From Motiliproteus sp965230185 (GTDB taxonomy: Bacteria > Pseudomonadota > Gammaproteobacteria > Pseudomonadales > Balneatricaceae), in NCBI GenBank assembly GCA_965230185.1, contig OZ245995.1, positions 3,286,001 through 3,350,000 on the forward strand: a stretch of DNA of 64,000 nucleotides. The letters are read 5' to 3'. Below, in pieces: positions 44,986 through 53,219 of the stretch. The stretch's first letter is position 1; each line of letters begins with the position of its first letter. The notes below the pieces were generated by a model. That model saw only the letters and a list, made by a program, of their open reading frames with translations. It was not told where the DNA came from and made no database searches. Both the position numbers and the translations under genes were made by a program.

Positions 44986-45007
44986 TATAACCGATAGAAC
45001 GGTTATA
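44986..45007. promoter_or_regulatory. Candidate enhancer site for the sigma-54 regulator
   Basis: TATAACCG, six bases, CGGTTATA: a perfect 8-bp inverted repeat about 160-190 bases upstream of the sigma-54 promoter, the usual position for an enhancer-binding regulator. A further half-site, CTATAACCG, is at 44907-44915. A TTGTT-N5-AACAA repeat is at 44864-44878. Confidence 0.6.
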
Positions 45008-45012
45008 GGGGT

Positions 45013-45807
45013 TCACCTGGACGGATTGCGAGGAGCGGGCTCCAGACCCCACTGGCGGAGAATCTGGCGATAGTCTGCGGTCTGCTGAAAACGTATCAGT
45101 GCCTCCCGCAGTCGACTGATAATCTCCGGATCTGTTTCGAGGCTGGCCGCAAGGTAATAACCTTCTCGCGATAACTCGCTGAACTCCCAACTCTTGCGAA
45201 GCAGTTGTCGCGGATCATCGCCACTGGTCTGCGCCACGTAGAACGCCACGGCATCCGGTACCGGCCAGAGATCGATGCGACCGCGCTTCAGCAGTTCATA
45301 GTTTCTGAATACCGCCTTGTCCCCACTGATACGCTGGAAATCGGTCTCGGAAAACCCCTGCTTCAGCAACCAGGTTTCTCTGGCGCCGGAGATTATGGTG
45401 CCGATCCGATAGCGCTTCATATCGGCCAGCGAGGTCAGCTGAATATCGGTACGGCTGTTCAGGCTGAACACCGAGTGAATGGAGGGTACAACAACGCCAA
45501 CCCACTGAAACAGTGCCTCCCGCTCCCGACGGCGGCTGATGGAATAGATCAGCCGGTTTTCACCGGACTGGGCCGCCAGCAAGCTCCTCGCCCAGGGCAG
45601 ACTGATCAGCCGATATTCGAGCCCGGCCTGTTGCAGCACCGCCTCCACCACCCGGGTGGAAACGCCATCCGCAATACCATCCCGGACAAAGTTATAGGGC
45701 GGAAACTCCTCGGTGTAGACCTGCAGCGTGATGCCCGCCCCTGCCGTTGCAGACAGTGTCAGAAAGACGGCGATCAGTCCGCTGATTATCCCTTTGAGCA
45801 GGGACAC
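45013..45807 (-). CDS. Periplasmic amino-acid-type substrate-binding protein
   Basis: 264 residues from the GTG at 45807, which has GGGAGG five bases upstream; an alternative GTG is two codons earlier. A signal peptide (to about TAGAG) is followed by a SBP_bac_3-type domain: LQVYTEEFPPYNFVRDGIAD, GVSTRVVEAVLQQAG, LPWARSLLAA, YRIGTIISGARETWLLKQGF. It has no adjoining ABC permease genes. It lies 41 bases after the sigma-54 regulator on the same strand, in a cluster with a kinase that carries its own SBP_bac_3 domain, so an accessory sensing role is plausible. Confidence 0.85.
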   Translation of the reverse strand: MSLLKGIISGLIAVFLTLSATAGAGITLQVYTEEFPPYNFVRDGIADGVSTRVVEAVLQQAGLEYRLISLPWARSLLAAQSGENRLIYSISRRREREALFQWVGVVVPSIHSVFSLNSRTDIQLTSLADMKRYRIGTIISGARETWLLKQGFSETDFQRISGDKAVFRNYELLKRGRIDLWPVPDAVAFYVAQTSGDDPRQLLRKSWEFSELSREGYYLAASLETDPEIISRLREALIRFQQTADYRQILRQWGLEPAPRNPSR

Positions 45808-45853
45808 AGGCACCTCCCGTTGCCGGCTCCGATTCCGGCGCCGCTGATAATGG

Positions 45854-47278
45854 TCAGAAATCTCGGACCTGCTTTTTCTTCAGCCGTTTGCTGAGCGCCG
45901 GCTGAGACACCCCAAGCAACCTGGCGGCCAGCGACTGATTGCCCTCGGAACGTTTCATCGCCTCCTCCACCAGCAGGTCCCCGACCTCCTGCAGGCCGGG
46001 CAGCGGCAGATCCGGATTGAAGATCGTGCTCTGATCGGTGATCGGGGTAATATCGGGTCCCACCTCTTCAAGCGCCCGTCTGAATACCTCCATCGACAAC
46101 ATTCGGGAACGGTGCTGACTCACTGCATCAAAGACCAGCGCTCTGAGCTCACGAACATTGCCGGGAAACGGGTAATTGGCCAGCAGCACCGGCAGTTCAG
46201 GTGGCACTGCAGGTTTGCTCTTGCCCAGTTCATCCGCGGCCTGCTGCAGAAAATAGTCCAGCAACAGTGGGATATCCGCCTTGCGACGACGCAGCGGCGG
46301 AATCTCCACCTGATGGGTCTTCAGTCGGTAAAACAGATCCTTGCGAAATTCACCGCTGCGTTGCTTCTCCGCCAGATTCTGGTGGGTGGCCACCACCACG
46401 CGGGCCCGCATCCGCTTAGGCCGATCGCTGCCCAGCGGATAGTACTCCCCCTCCTGTAACAGCCGCAGCAGCTTGACCTGCGAAGCCAGACTGAGGTCGC
46501 CGATCTCATCCAGAAACAGGGTACCGCCGGTTGCCTGCTCCACCATGCCGGCGCGGGCCCGGCTGGCCCCGGTAAAGGCCCCCTGATGGTGGCCGAACAG
46601 AGTGTCGGAAAAGTGCTCATCATCCAGTCCGGCAACGTTGACGCTGACCAGTTCACCACTGCAGCCACTGAGCTGATGTACAGCCCGGGCAATCAGCTCC
46701 TTACCCACCCCGCTCTCACCACTGATCAGCACCGGTTGAGAACTGCCCGCGACCGATTCCAGATACTGAAAGACCGAGCGCATCCCCTTGTCAGCGGTAA
46801 TGAGATCGACAAACAGCTCCGGTCTCTCCAGAGTATCGCTGAAAAATCGTTCACGCAGCTGCAGGTTCTCGGAACGCATCTCCTGCATCCGGATGGCACG
46901 CCTGACTCCTTCGATCAGACGGTCCTCCTCGGTGGTCTTGACGAAATAGTCCCAGGCGCCGAGACGAATACAGTCGACGGCGGTTTCCAGCTGATTGAGA
47001 CCACTGATAATTATGACCCCGATCTCCGGATGCTCTTCGACAATCTGTTTCAGCAGCGTTTCGCCGGACAGGTGCGGCATGGTCAGATCCAGTAGCACCA
47101 GACCGATTTGCTCCCGTTCCAGAATCCCCATCACCTCACGGCTATCCTGGCAGCGGTGGATATGACTGATACCCCCACGCCGCTCCAGCAGCATACTGAG
47201 ACTGCGCAGAAAAGAGGCTTCATCATCGACCAGCAACAGGCCGAAACGGGGATAGAGATCAGTTTTTCGGGTCGTCAT
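45854..47278 (-). CDS. Sigma-54-dependent response regulator (NtrC/DctD type)
   Basis: 474 residues. Receiver domain at ~10-125 with acceptor Asp in VLLDLTMPHLSG; AAA+ domain with Walker A GESGVGKELIARAV, the sigma-54 contact loop GAFTGASRA, Walker B TLFLDEIGDLS, and arginine-finger region RLKTHQVEIPPLRRR; a Fis-type helix-turn-helix at the C-terminus (NQSLAARLLGVSQPALSKRL). It overlaps by 20 bases a short ORF that continues the kinase frame. The cognate kinase is the gene upstream at 47508. The likely target is aspA and the symporter. Confidence 0.94.
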   Translation of the reverse strand: MTTRKTDLYPRFGLLLVDDEASFLRSLSMLLERRGGISHIHRCQDSREVMGILEREQIGLVLLDLTMPHLSGETLLKQIVEEHPEIGVIIISGLNQLETAVDCIRLGAWDYFVKTTEEDRLIEGVRRAIRMQEMRSENLQLRERFFSDTLERPELFVDLITADKGMRSVFQYLESVAGSSQPVLISGESGVGKELIARAVHQLSGCSGELVSVNVAGLDDEHFSDTLFGHHQGAFTGASRARAGMVEQATGGTLFLDEIGDLSLASQVKLLRLLQEGEYYPLGSDRPKRMRARVVVATHQNLAEKQRSGEFRKDLFYRLKTHQVEIPPLRRRKADIPLLLDYFLQQAADELGKSKPAVPPELPVLLANYPFPGNVRELRALVFDAVSQHRSRMLSMEVFRRALEEVGPDITPITDQSTIFNPDLPLPGLQEVGDLLVEEAMKRSEGNQSLAARLLGVSQPALSKRLKKKQVRDF

Positions 47279-47441
47279 ACAGACTGGTTACCTGAATAGT
47301 TTTTTGCTTTTTTTGCGCTGCTACTCTCTGCCGACTCTGCTCCGGAAACGGGCAGATCTCACCGCTGCTGAGGGCTGGTCCGTGTTCGTACAGTCTGTCC
47401 AGCGCAGACTCCTTCTCCATTGCCGAGGGATCCTTCTCCAT
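47259..47441 (-). CDS. Short ORF between kinase and regulator, in frame with the kinase
   Basis: 60 codons from an ATG at 47441, ending at a TGA that overlaps the regulator start by 20 bases. The peptide begins MEKDPSAMEKESALDRLYE and has a basic QKKQKT stretch. No ribosome-binding site is evident. The frame is the same as that of the histidine kinase, with only the kinase TAG stop (47508-47510) between, so it may be a readthrough tail, a degraded kinase tail or a coupling ORF. Not recognised as a known family. Confidence 0.4.
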   Translation of the reverse strand: MEKDPSAMEKESALDRLYEHGPALSSGEICPFPEQSRQRVAAQKKQKTIQVTSLYDDPKN

Positions 47442-47501
47442 AGCTGAAGCCCCTGGCTGAGGGCTATTTGCCCCTGGCTGAAGAGTCTTTCTCCCTGGCT
47501 G
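47405..47501 (-). repeat. Degenerate 21-bp tandem repeats after the kinase stop
   Basis: Minus-strand units of 21 bases beginning CAGCCAGGG or CAGCTATGG: 47481-47501, 47460-47480, a 13-base partial at 47447-47459, 47426-47446 and 47405-47425. Translated in the kinase frame they give QPG-rich then MEK-containing heptads. The units lie immediately after the kinase TAG. Confidence 0.65.
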
Positions 47502-47507
47502 CAGGCT

Positions 47508-49244
47508 CTACGCTACCGGAGCCTCTTCCTCGGTGTTAGTACCGAATACGGCCGGGAAGCTCAGAGTGACACAGGTGCCACCACCCGGTCCGGAATCGAA
47601 CTCCAGACTGCCGCCATGCTCCTGAACGATGCCGGAGGATACCGAGAGTCCGAGTCCGGTACCGCCGGATTCCCGCTTGGTGGTAAAAAAGGGGTCCTGC
47701 AATCGGGACAGATGCTCCGCGGCAATACCGCAGCCCTGATCACGAATTTCCAGCACCACCGCGCCGCTGCCGGAACGGTAGAAGGTCCGCATACTGACGC
47801 TCTGATCACGGCTGCTGAGCGCCTGACAGGCATTGACGATCAGGTTGATCACCACCTGCTCGATACGCTGAGCATTGCCCCTGATAATGGGCAGCTGTTC
47901 GGCAAACTGCACCTCGAAGTGGTCGGTACTGCTGCGGATGGTATTGTCCACCAGCCGCACCGATGCTTCCGCCACCTCGTTGAGGCTGACCGGCTCGCTC
48001 AGTTCGGCCGGTCCCTGACGGGCAAAGTCACGGAGATCATCGACGATTCGTTTGATTCGATGACTGCCGGCCAGCATATCGTCAAGCATCGCCGGCAGCT
48101 CCTCCCGCATCCGAGAATACTCGAGACCGCCCAGGTAGAATTCACCATGCTCACGGTGCCAGGCATCCAGGATTTCCTCGGCATCGCCACAGACCTCCTT
48201 CAGCAGCGGCAGGTTGAGCAGTAACAGGCTGCTGGGGTTGTTGATTTCATGGGCGACCCCGGACACCAGAATGCCTAGCGACGTCATCTTGTCGGCCTGA
48301 ATCAGCTGTTGCTGCTGCAGCGCCAGCTCTTCGGTGCGGCGGGCCACCTCCCGGCTCAGCGCCCGATTCCAGACCACAATACCACCCAGCACCAGAATCA
48401 GTAGCACCGACAGTGCCGCTCCGATCTTCCCGAGCAACTTCCAGGGCAGGCCACTGGCCTCCAGCGGCCCCAGCCACTTATCGTAAATCTGTTGCTGGCG
48501 GCCGGTATTCTTGAGAATGGCCAGTCCTTCACTGAACTGGGCCAGCAGTTCCTCATTACCTTTACGGACCGCATGCCCATAGCGCTGAGCGGTAAAGGGT
48601 TTACCCGCAGGAACGATATTCGACAGCCCCAGTTCCCGGCTGAGATAGAGACTGGGCAGGTTGGCCACCAGTGCATAGTCATGCTGACCGGATGCCAGCA
48701 GCCGTAGCGCATCGGCATGGGTATCCACCAGCACCAGCTCGGCGCCGACATCGTTCTGCAGCAGCTGATCATGCATGATGCCCAGCCGCTGAACGATCAC
48801 CGATTTACCCCTCAGGTCCGCCAGCCGGTCAACCCCATCACTGCCCTTACGGGCAAAAATCGACTGATGGACGATGGCATGAGGCGGCGCAAAAGCGAAG
48901 GTCCCGGCTCGCTCTTCAGAATAGGCCATGCCCTGCAGAGCATCGACCTCGCCGTTTTCCAGCGCTTTTCGCATCCGGTCCCAGCCCGCCAGCACAAACT
49001 CCACCTCCATGCCCATTACTTCGGCGATCGCCCGGGTCAGTTCAACGTTGTAGCCGCTGGGCTGTCCGCTGTCATCCAGAAATTCATAGGGGGGATAGTT
49101 ATGGTCACCGCCGACAAGGACGGGACGATCGGCAGTATCACCGTTAACCGCCCACACCGGTTGCGCAGCCAGCAGCGACCAGAGCAGTGTCAGCACCGGC
49201 AAACCCGGCAGCCGGGTCAGCGGCTTTGGTAACAGCTCATTCAT
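47508..49244 (-). CDS. Sensor histidine kinase with periplasmic SBP_bac_3 domain
   Basis: 578 residues. A signal peptide or anchor (to ~AVWAVNG) is followed by an SBP_bac_3-type sensing domain (VGGDHNYPPYEFLDDSGQ to YDKWLG, ~residues 42-270), one transmembrane helix (LSVLLILVLGGIVVW), a coiled coil, and HisKA with ILVSGVAHEINNPSSLLLL (acceptor His). ATPase motifs are VINLIVNACQAL, IRDQGCGIA and GGTGLGLSVS. This DctB/GlnL-like DHp region pairs with NtrC-type regulators such as the one downstream. Its ATG overlaps the LysR stop (TGATG). The predicted ligand is an amino acid, perhaps aspartate. Confidence 0.93.
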   Translation of the reverse strand: MNELLPKPLTRLPGLPVLTLLWSLLAAQPVWAVNGDTADRPVLVGGDHNYPPYEFLDDSGQPSGYNVELTRAIAEVMGMEVEFVLAGWDRMRKALENGEVDALQGMAYSEERAGTFAFAPPHAIVHQSIFARKGSDGVDRLADLRGKSVIVQRLGIMHDQLLQNDVGAELVLVDTHADALRLLASGQHDYALVANLPSLYLSRELGLSNIVPAGKPFTAQRYGHAVRKGNEELLAQFSEGLAILKNTGRQQQIYDKWLGPLEASGLPWKLLGKIGAALSVLLILVLGGIVVWNRALSREVARRTEELALQQQQLIQADKMTSLGILVSGVAHEINNPSSLLLLNLPLLKEVCGDAEEILDAWHREHGEFYLGGLEYSRMREELPAMLDDMLAGSHRIKRIVDDLRDFARQGPAELSEPVSLNEVAEASVRLVDNTIRSSTDHFEVQFAEQLPIIRGNAQRIEQVVINLIVNACQALSSRDQSVSMRTFYRSGSGAVVLEIRDQGCGIAAEHLSRLQDPFFTTKRESGGTGLGLSVSSGIVQEHGGSLEFDSGPGGGTCVTLSFPAVFGTNTEEEAPVA

Positions 49245-50164
49245 CAGCGGACAACCCCGCTGGCAGCGTTCAGGTAGCGACTCTCCAGCACCTGCCAGAG
49301 CTGCTCCGCTTCCGGACTCAGCCGGCTGCGATCGCGGTACAGGCAGACAGGCAGCGGCAGCTGCCAGCGCTGATCACCACAGATTGCCAGGAAGCCGCGC
49401 TGCAGCTCATCTTCAACCGCAAAGCCGGGCACCCAGGCGACCCCCATGCCCTGCATCGCCATCAGTTTAAGGCTGTCGGCCAGTGGCGATTCGAAGCAGG
49501 GCCGGAAAGTGACAGTCTGGGGAGGCCGCCGGATCAGCTGTCTGACCAGCCGGCCCAGATAGATATCCTCCGGATAGACCAGCAGGGGCAGCTCCTCCTG
49601 CTGCGCCGCCAGCCAGTAGCGGGGGCGGCCGTTATCGTCGGCCTGACAGACCGGCAGCAACCGTTCTTCACTCAGCAGCAAATGCTGAAAACGCTGATCC
49701 CCCGGTCCGCCCTCCCGATAGGCCAGCAGGAAGTCGCATATGCCGTTTTTCAATGCCTGCACGCTGTCATCCACGTTGGCGACCAGCTGGCGGCTGCCGG
49801 TGCCGCCCAGCTCGGTCTGCAGGTCGGCCATCAAGCGGGGAAAGAAAGACAACGACAGGCTGTGCGACAGCGCGAAGTCGATGACCGCATCGCTGCGCCG
49901 GCTGAGCGATTGCATATGCGCCACCGAATCCCGCAACTGATCGACCAGATTACGGGCGGTGATTCGAAACAGGCGACCGGCCGGACTGAGCCCGACCGGC
50001 TGCTGACTGCGGTCAATCAGCGCCACCCCCAAGGTCTGTTCCAGCGCCCGAATACGGCGACTGAAGGCTGGCTGAGTCACATGCCGCGCCGCCGCCGAGC
50101 GGGAAAAGCTGCGGGTCTCAGCCAGCGACAGAAAATCCTCAAGCCACTTGCTTTCGATATTCAT
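49244..50164 (-). CDS. LysR-type regulator resembling HypT (YjiE)
   Basis: 306 residues from the ATG at 50164 (an ATG five codons earlier is in frame). The DNA-binding part MNIESKWLEDFLSLAETRSF followed by RHVTQPAFSRRIRALEQTLG is very similar to E. coli HypT/YjiE, the hypochlorite-responsive regulator, and the effector domain shows matching GVAWVPGFAVEDEL. Here the regulator is translationally joined to the aspartate-sensing kinase gene and divergent from the Asp/Glu racemase gene, so its target is probably this aspartate module; a hypochlorite role is not implied. Confidence 0.88.
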   Translation of the reverse strand: MNIESKWLEDFLSLAETRSFSRSAAARHVTQPAFSRRIRALEQTLGVALIDRSQQPVGLSPAGRLFRITARNLVDQLRDSVAHMQSLSRRSDAVIDFALSHSLSLSFFPRLMADLQTELGGTGSRQLVANVDDSVQALKNGICDFLLAYREGGPGDQRFQHLLLSEERLLPVCQADDNGRPRYWLAAQQEELPLLVYPEDIYLGRLVRQLIRRPPQTVTFRPCFESPLADSLKLMAMQGMGVAWVPGFAVEDELQRGFLAICGDQRWQLPLPVCLYRDRSRLSPEAEQLWQVLESRYLNAASGVVR

Positions 50165-50179
50165 AGGAATCTGACACAC

Positions 50180-50500
50180 ATAGTTTTGCGCGGATCGCCT
50201 CAGGCTTATCTGTTGTGTTACCGGACATTCTAGCTGCCAATGGCCGTGGTTTGGATGCCCGGAACGGGGATTTCCGACCGATTAATGCCGATATGCAAGA
50301 TCAGACTGGCCGATACCGTTCGGGCATAACCGCGCCGGGATAGCACCAGATCACGGTTGGTGACCTGCCATGCCGCAGCCGCATAGCCCAGGTCGAAACA
50401 GCATTGGCGGCCGGGCCCCGGTCGATGGTTCAGTAGAGCAATTGCAGAACAGGATTGCGAGTTAACGCAGTCTCTACGCTCTCAGAGGGAGACCCGATTT
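50180..50500. other. Divergent promoter region between LysR gene and racemase gene
   Basis: 321 bases with no gene. The sequence GACCTG-N20-CAGGTC (around 50360-50395) can form a weak inverted repeat. I saw no sigma-54 element and no copy of the TATAACCG repeat here, apart from a CATAACCG at about 50325-50332. Confidence 0.35.
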
Positions 50501-51208
50501 ATGACTCACACCATCGGCATACTGGGAGGCATGGGGCCCCTGGCGACACTGGATTTCGCTCACAAGATACTGGCCGCCACGGCGGCCCGCTGTGATCAGG
50601 ATCACCTGCCGTTGCTGATCCACTCGGTGCCGCAGATCCCTGACCGTAGCGCCTGCCTGATGGCAGGCGCCCCCTCGCCATTACCGGCATTGCGTGAGGG
50701 TCTGCAGACCCTGGTCAGCGCCGGCGCCGGCTGTGTGGTGATGCCCTGCAATACCGCCCATCACTGGCATCGCCAACTGGCGGCCGACAGTCCGGTGGAA
50801 ATTCTGCATATTGCCCGCATCGGCGCCGACAGACTGGCGTTGGAGGGGATCGGTGAGGTGGCACTGCTGGCCACCGACGGCACTCTGAAGGCGGGATTCT
50901 ACCCTGAGGAACTCGCCGCCCGGGGCATTCGCTGCCAGGAGCCGGACTCCGCCCTGCAGAAACAGGTGATGACAGGCATCTATCGGGTAAAAGCCGGGCA
51001 ACTGCCGGAGGGCGCGGCGCTGTTACAACAGGCGGTGAGGACATTACTGGACCGTGGGGCTGAACGGGTCATCCTTGGCTGTACCGAAATCCCGCTGGCG
51101 CTGGACAGTCTCAACTCGGAATTCCGCCAGCACTGCCTTGACGCTACCGCGGCACTGGCGACCGGCTGTATCGACTGGTATCGCCGCAGCAGCAGCCAGA
51201 TGAGCTGA
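50501..51208 (+). CDS. Aspartate/glutamate racemase family protein
   Basis: 235 residues. The two catalytic cysteines are present in VVMPCNTAHHW and VILGCTEIPLAL, as expected for cofactor-independent Asp/Glu/hydantoin racemases. The N-terminus ILGGMGPLATLDFAHKI matches aspartate racemase (YgeA-like) proteins. Racemisation of D-aspartate would feed the L-aspartate ammonia-lyase of the same locus. A GGGAG ribosome-binding site precedes the start. The true enantiomer preference, and whether glutamate is also used, cannot be inferred. Confidence 0.9.
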   Translation: MTHTIGILGGMGPLATLDFAHKILAATAARCDQDHLPLLIHSVPQIPDRSACLMAGAPSPLPALREGLQTLVSAGAGCVVMPCNTAHHWHRQLAADSPVEILHIARIGADRLALEGIGEVALLATDGTLKAGFYPEELAARGIRCQEPDSALQKQVMTGIYRVKAGQLPEGAALLQQAVRTLLDRGAERVILGCTEIPLALDSLNSEFRQHCLDATAALATGCIDWYRRSSSQMS

Positions 51209-51572
51209 TAAACAGGCCCTGCTGATAAGGAGCGATCTGAAGCGCGCCAGTAAAGGACTGCTCCGGTATCGACTCCCGCCGTCATAACACCTGCACAATG
51301 ATACGGCTGATGTCTGAGTCCAGCGCCGGCCACTCAGGCGGCTTCGGCTGTTGCAGATATAAATCTGAGAACAGCTGACCGCTGATCTGGCCAGTTCGCC
51401 GGCCAGGTTCCGGAATCATCGCTCTCTCAACCTCGCTGACAGTATCGCTCCGGCGCCGACAATCAGACCGACCTCCAGCCAGTGCGCCGGTATGAGTCCG
51501 GAGCAGACTGCCAGTAATGGATTGACGGCATAACACCAGCCCATATCGCATCACAGATACAGATGATCTCTG
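51209..51572. other. Gap holding a possible gene remnant
   Basis: No intact gene. On the minus strand a 42-codon frame (51416-51544) looks like the last two helices of a DMT-type transporter and is listed separately. Confidence 0.35.
51416..51544 (-). pseudogene. Possible transporter C-terminal remnant
   Basis: 42 codons reading MGWCYAVNPLLAVCSGLIPA then HWLEVGLIVGAGAILSAR. This resembles the NPLLAVLLG-type end of EamA/DMT transporters. There is no start region, and the upstream part is missing, so it would be a decayed fragment. Chance hydrophobic translation is possible. Confidence 0.25.
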
Positions 51573-52157
51573 TCAGACATCATTCAGGCGCCAGCGGGCA
51601 GCGGCCTGGGTCACCCGCCGCCCCAGATGGCAGGCGGTGTCACGGTCTGATTGCGGCGGTGTGACTTCGGCCCCCTCGTCGGCATTGCTCTGGGCCATGG
51701 CCCCCAGAAAACCACCTATACGGTTGAGATCCTCCTCACTACCGGTGCTGGTGTTATTCCCGGGCATCAGACCCAGCCCAACCCAGACCATCCCCTGCTG
51801 AGCGGCATAAACAGAAAGCTGCATCAGCGTATTGAGCTTGTCGCCACTCTGGCTGGCAGAAGTGGTAAAACCGGCCGCCAGCTTGTCCTTCCAGCCCTGC
51901 TCAAACCAGACCTTCGAACTGGCATCCATAAACGCTTTAAAAGGCGCTGATACGGATCCCATGTAGGTGGGTGAGCCGAAAACAATGGCATCGGCATCGG
52001 CCAGACTCTGCCAGTCGACCGTATCAATGTCGGCGACAGAAATCAGGCTGGCCACGGCCCCACCCTGTTCCGCTCCGGCGGCGACCTGCTGAGCCAGCAC
52101 TTCGGTATGACCGAAACCACTGTGATAAGCCACGGCTACCCGGATCTGTTGTGACAT
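51573..52157 (-). CDS. Flavodoxin/WrbA-like NAD(P)H:quinone oxidoreductase family protein
   Basis: 194 residues with a flavodoxin fold: VAVAYHSGFGHTEVLAQQVA (phosphate loop), FGSPTYMGSVSAPFKAFMD, and FTTSASQSGD. It binds FMN and probably reduces quinones or serves as an electron carrier, like WrbA/NAD(P)H-dependent reductases. It is divergent from the LysR gene at 52255, which probably regulates it. Confidence 0.9.
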   Translation of the reverse strand: MSQQIRVAVAYHSGFGHTEVLAQQVAAGAEQGGAVASLISVADIDTVDWQSLADADAIVFGSPTYMGSVSAPFKAFMDASSKVWFEQGWKDKLAAGFTTSASQSGDKLNTLMQLSVYAAQQGMVWVGLGLMPGNNTSTGSEEDLNRIGGFLGAMAQSNADEGAEVTPPQSDRDTACHLGRRVTQAAARWRLNDV

Positions 52158-52254
52158 AAGTTGTTACTCCTGTGATCTGATTGAGTGAAACCTTGTGTCA
52201 CTGACGTTAAAGGAGCAGACTCAATGCTTCCAATGCATTATTGCAATTATCATT

Positions 52255-53211
52255 ATGCACAAAGTGAATTTGCGTTCGATTGATCTCAATCTGCTGGTAA
52301 TACTCCAGGCACTACTGGAAACTCGCCATGTCACCGAGGCCGCCAATCGTCTGAGCATGAGTCAGCCTGCCGTCAGCCGTGCCCTGCAGCGGCTGCGGAA
52401 TACTTTTGGTGATCAACTGCTGGTGCGCGGCCCCGAAGGCTTTGAGCTGAGTCGGCGGGCAGAATCGATCCGCATGCCGCTGACCCGGCTGCTGTCCGGT
52501 ATCGACCAGCTGATCATCCGCCCCGAGTTTGAACCGGCCAGCGCCGAAGGCGTGGTACGATTTACCGGGCTGGACCTGGATATCTATGAGCCACTGCCGC
52601 CGCTGTTACGCTACCTGCGTCAACATGCACCGGGAATCCGCATGGATGTAATTCCTCAACACCAGGACAGCCATGAAAAGCACCTGATCAGCGGCCGGGC
52701 CGATTTCTGTATTACCCCACAGGATTTGAAGCAATCCGGAAGTCAGCTGTACCGGGCAGTACTGACTGAGTGCGACTATGTCTGCGTTATGGATCCGAAC
52801 AATCCGCTGGCTGCAAAGCGGCTGACGCTGACAGACTATGCCGCAGCGGTGCACGGAATGATTTCCGTATCGGGCTTTGGCCTGTCTCAGGTGGACAAGC
52901 TGTTACAGCAACAGGGCTGTCAGCGCCTGGTCGCGGCGCGACTGGCAAGCTTCCTGACCATCGCTGATTTCTGCAGGGGCAGCGATCTTATCTTTACCAT
53001 TACCCGAACACTGGCAGAACGTATTGCCGGCAGCCACGGACTGATTATCCGGGAGCTGCCGACCGAGCTGCCGGTAACTCCGCTGCAGTTCTACCTCTAC
53101 TGGCACGCCCGCGATCACCAGGATCCGATGCGCAGCTGGGTTCGCCGGCAACTGCTGGAGCTGGCCAGAAGTTCAAGAGACCAGGCAAGGCCTGGCGCCA
53201 CCAGCCGCTGA
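52255..53211 (+). CDS. LysR-type transcriptional regulator
   Basis: 318 residues from the ATG at 52255; the frame runs 20 codons upstream to a GTG but those residues do not fit the family. The winged helix is IDLNLLVILQALLETRHVTE then LSMSQPAVSRALQRLRNTFG. The effector domain follows, in the NahR/NodD-like subgroup (two-domain, starting DLDIYEPLPPL). It is divergent from the WrbA-like gene. The inducer is unknown. The intergenic 97 bases include a TGCAT-N16-ATGCA type inverted repeat near the start. Confidence 0.9.
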   Translation: MHKVNLRSIDLNLLVILQALLETRHVTEAANRLSMSQPAVSRALQRLRNTFGDQLLVRGPEGFELSRRAESIRMPLTRLLSGIDQLIIRPEFEPASAEGVVRFTGLDLDIYEPLPPLLRYLRQHAPGIRMDVIPQHQDSHEKHLISGRADFCITPQDLKQSGSQLYRAVLTECDYVCVMDPNNPLAAKRLTLTDYAAAVHGMISVSGFGLSQVDKLLQQQGCQRLVAARLASFLTIADFCRGSDLIFTITRTLAERIAGSHGLIIRELPTELPVTPLQFYLYWHARDHQDPMRSWVRRQLLELARSSRDQARPGATSR

Positions 53212-53219
53212 CGGTAAAC

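Noticed and set aside
51282..51554. 90-codon minus-strand ORF after the racemase gene
   Set aside because: Arginine/serine-rich composition with no family match; another frame of the same DNA gives a more protein-like hydrophobic segment, itself only a weak candidate remnant.
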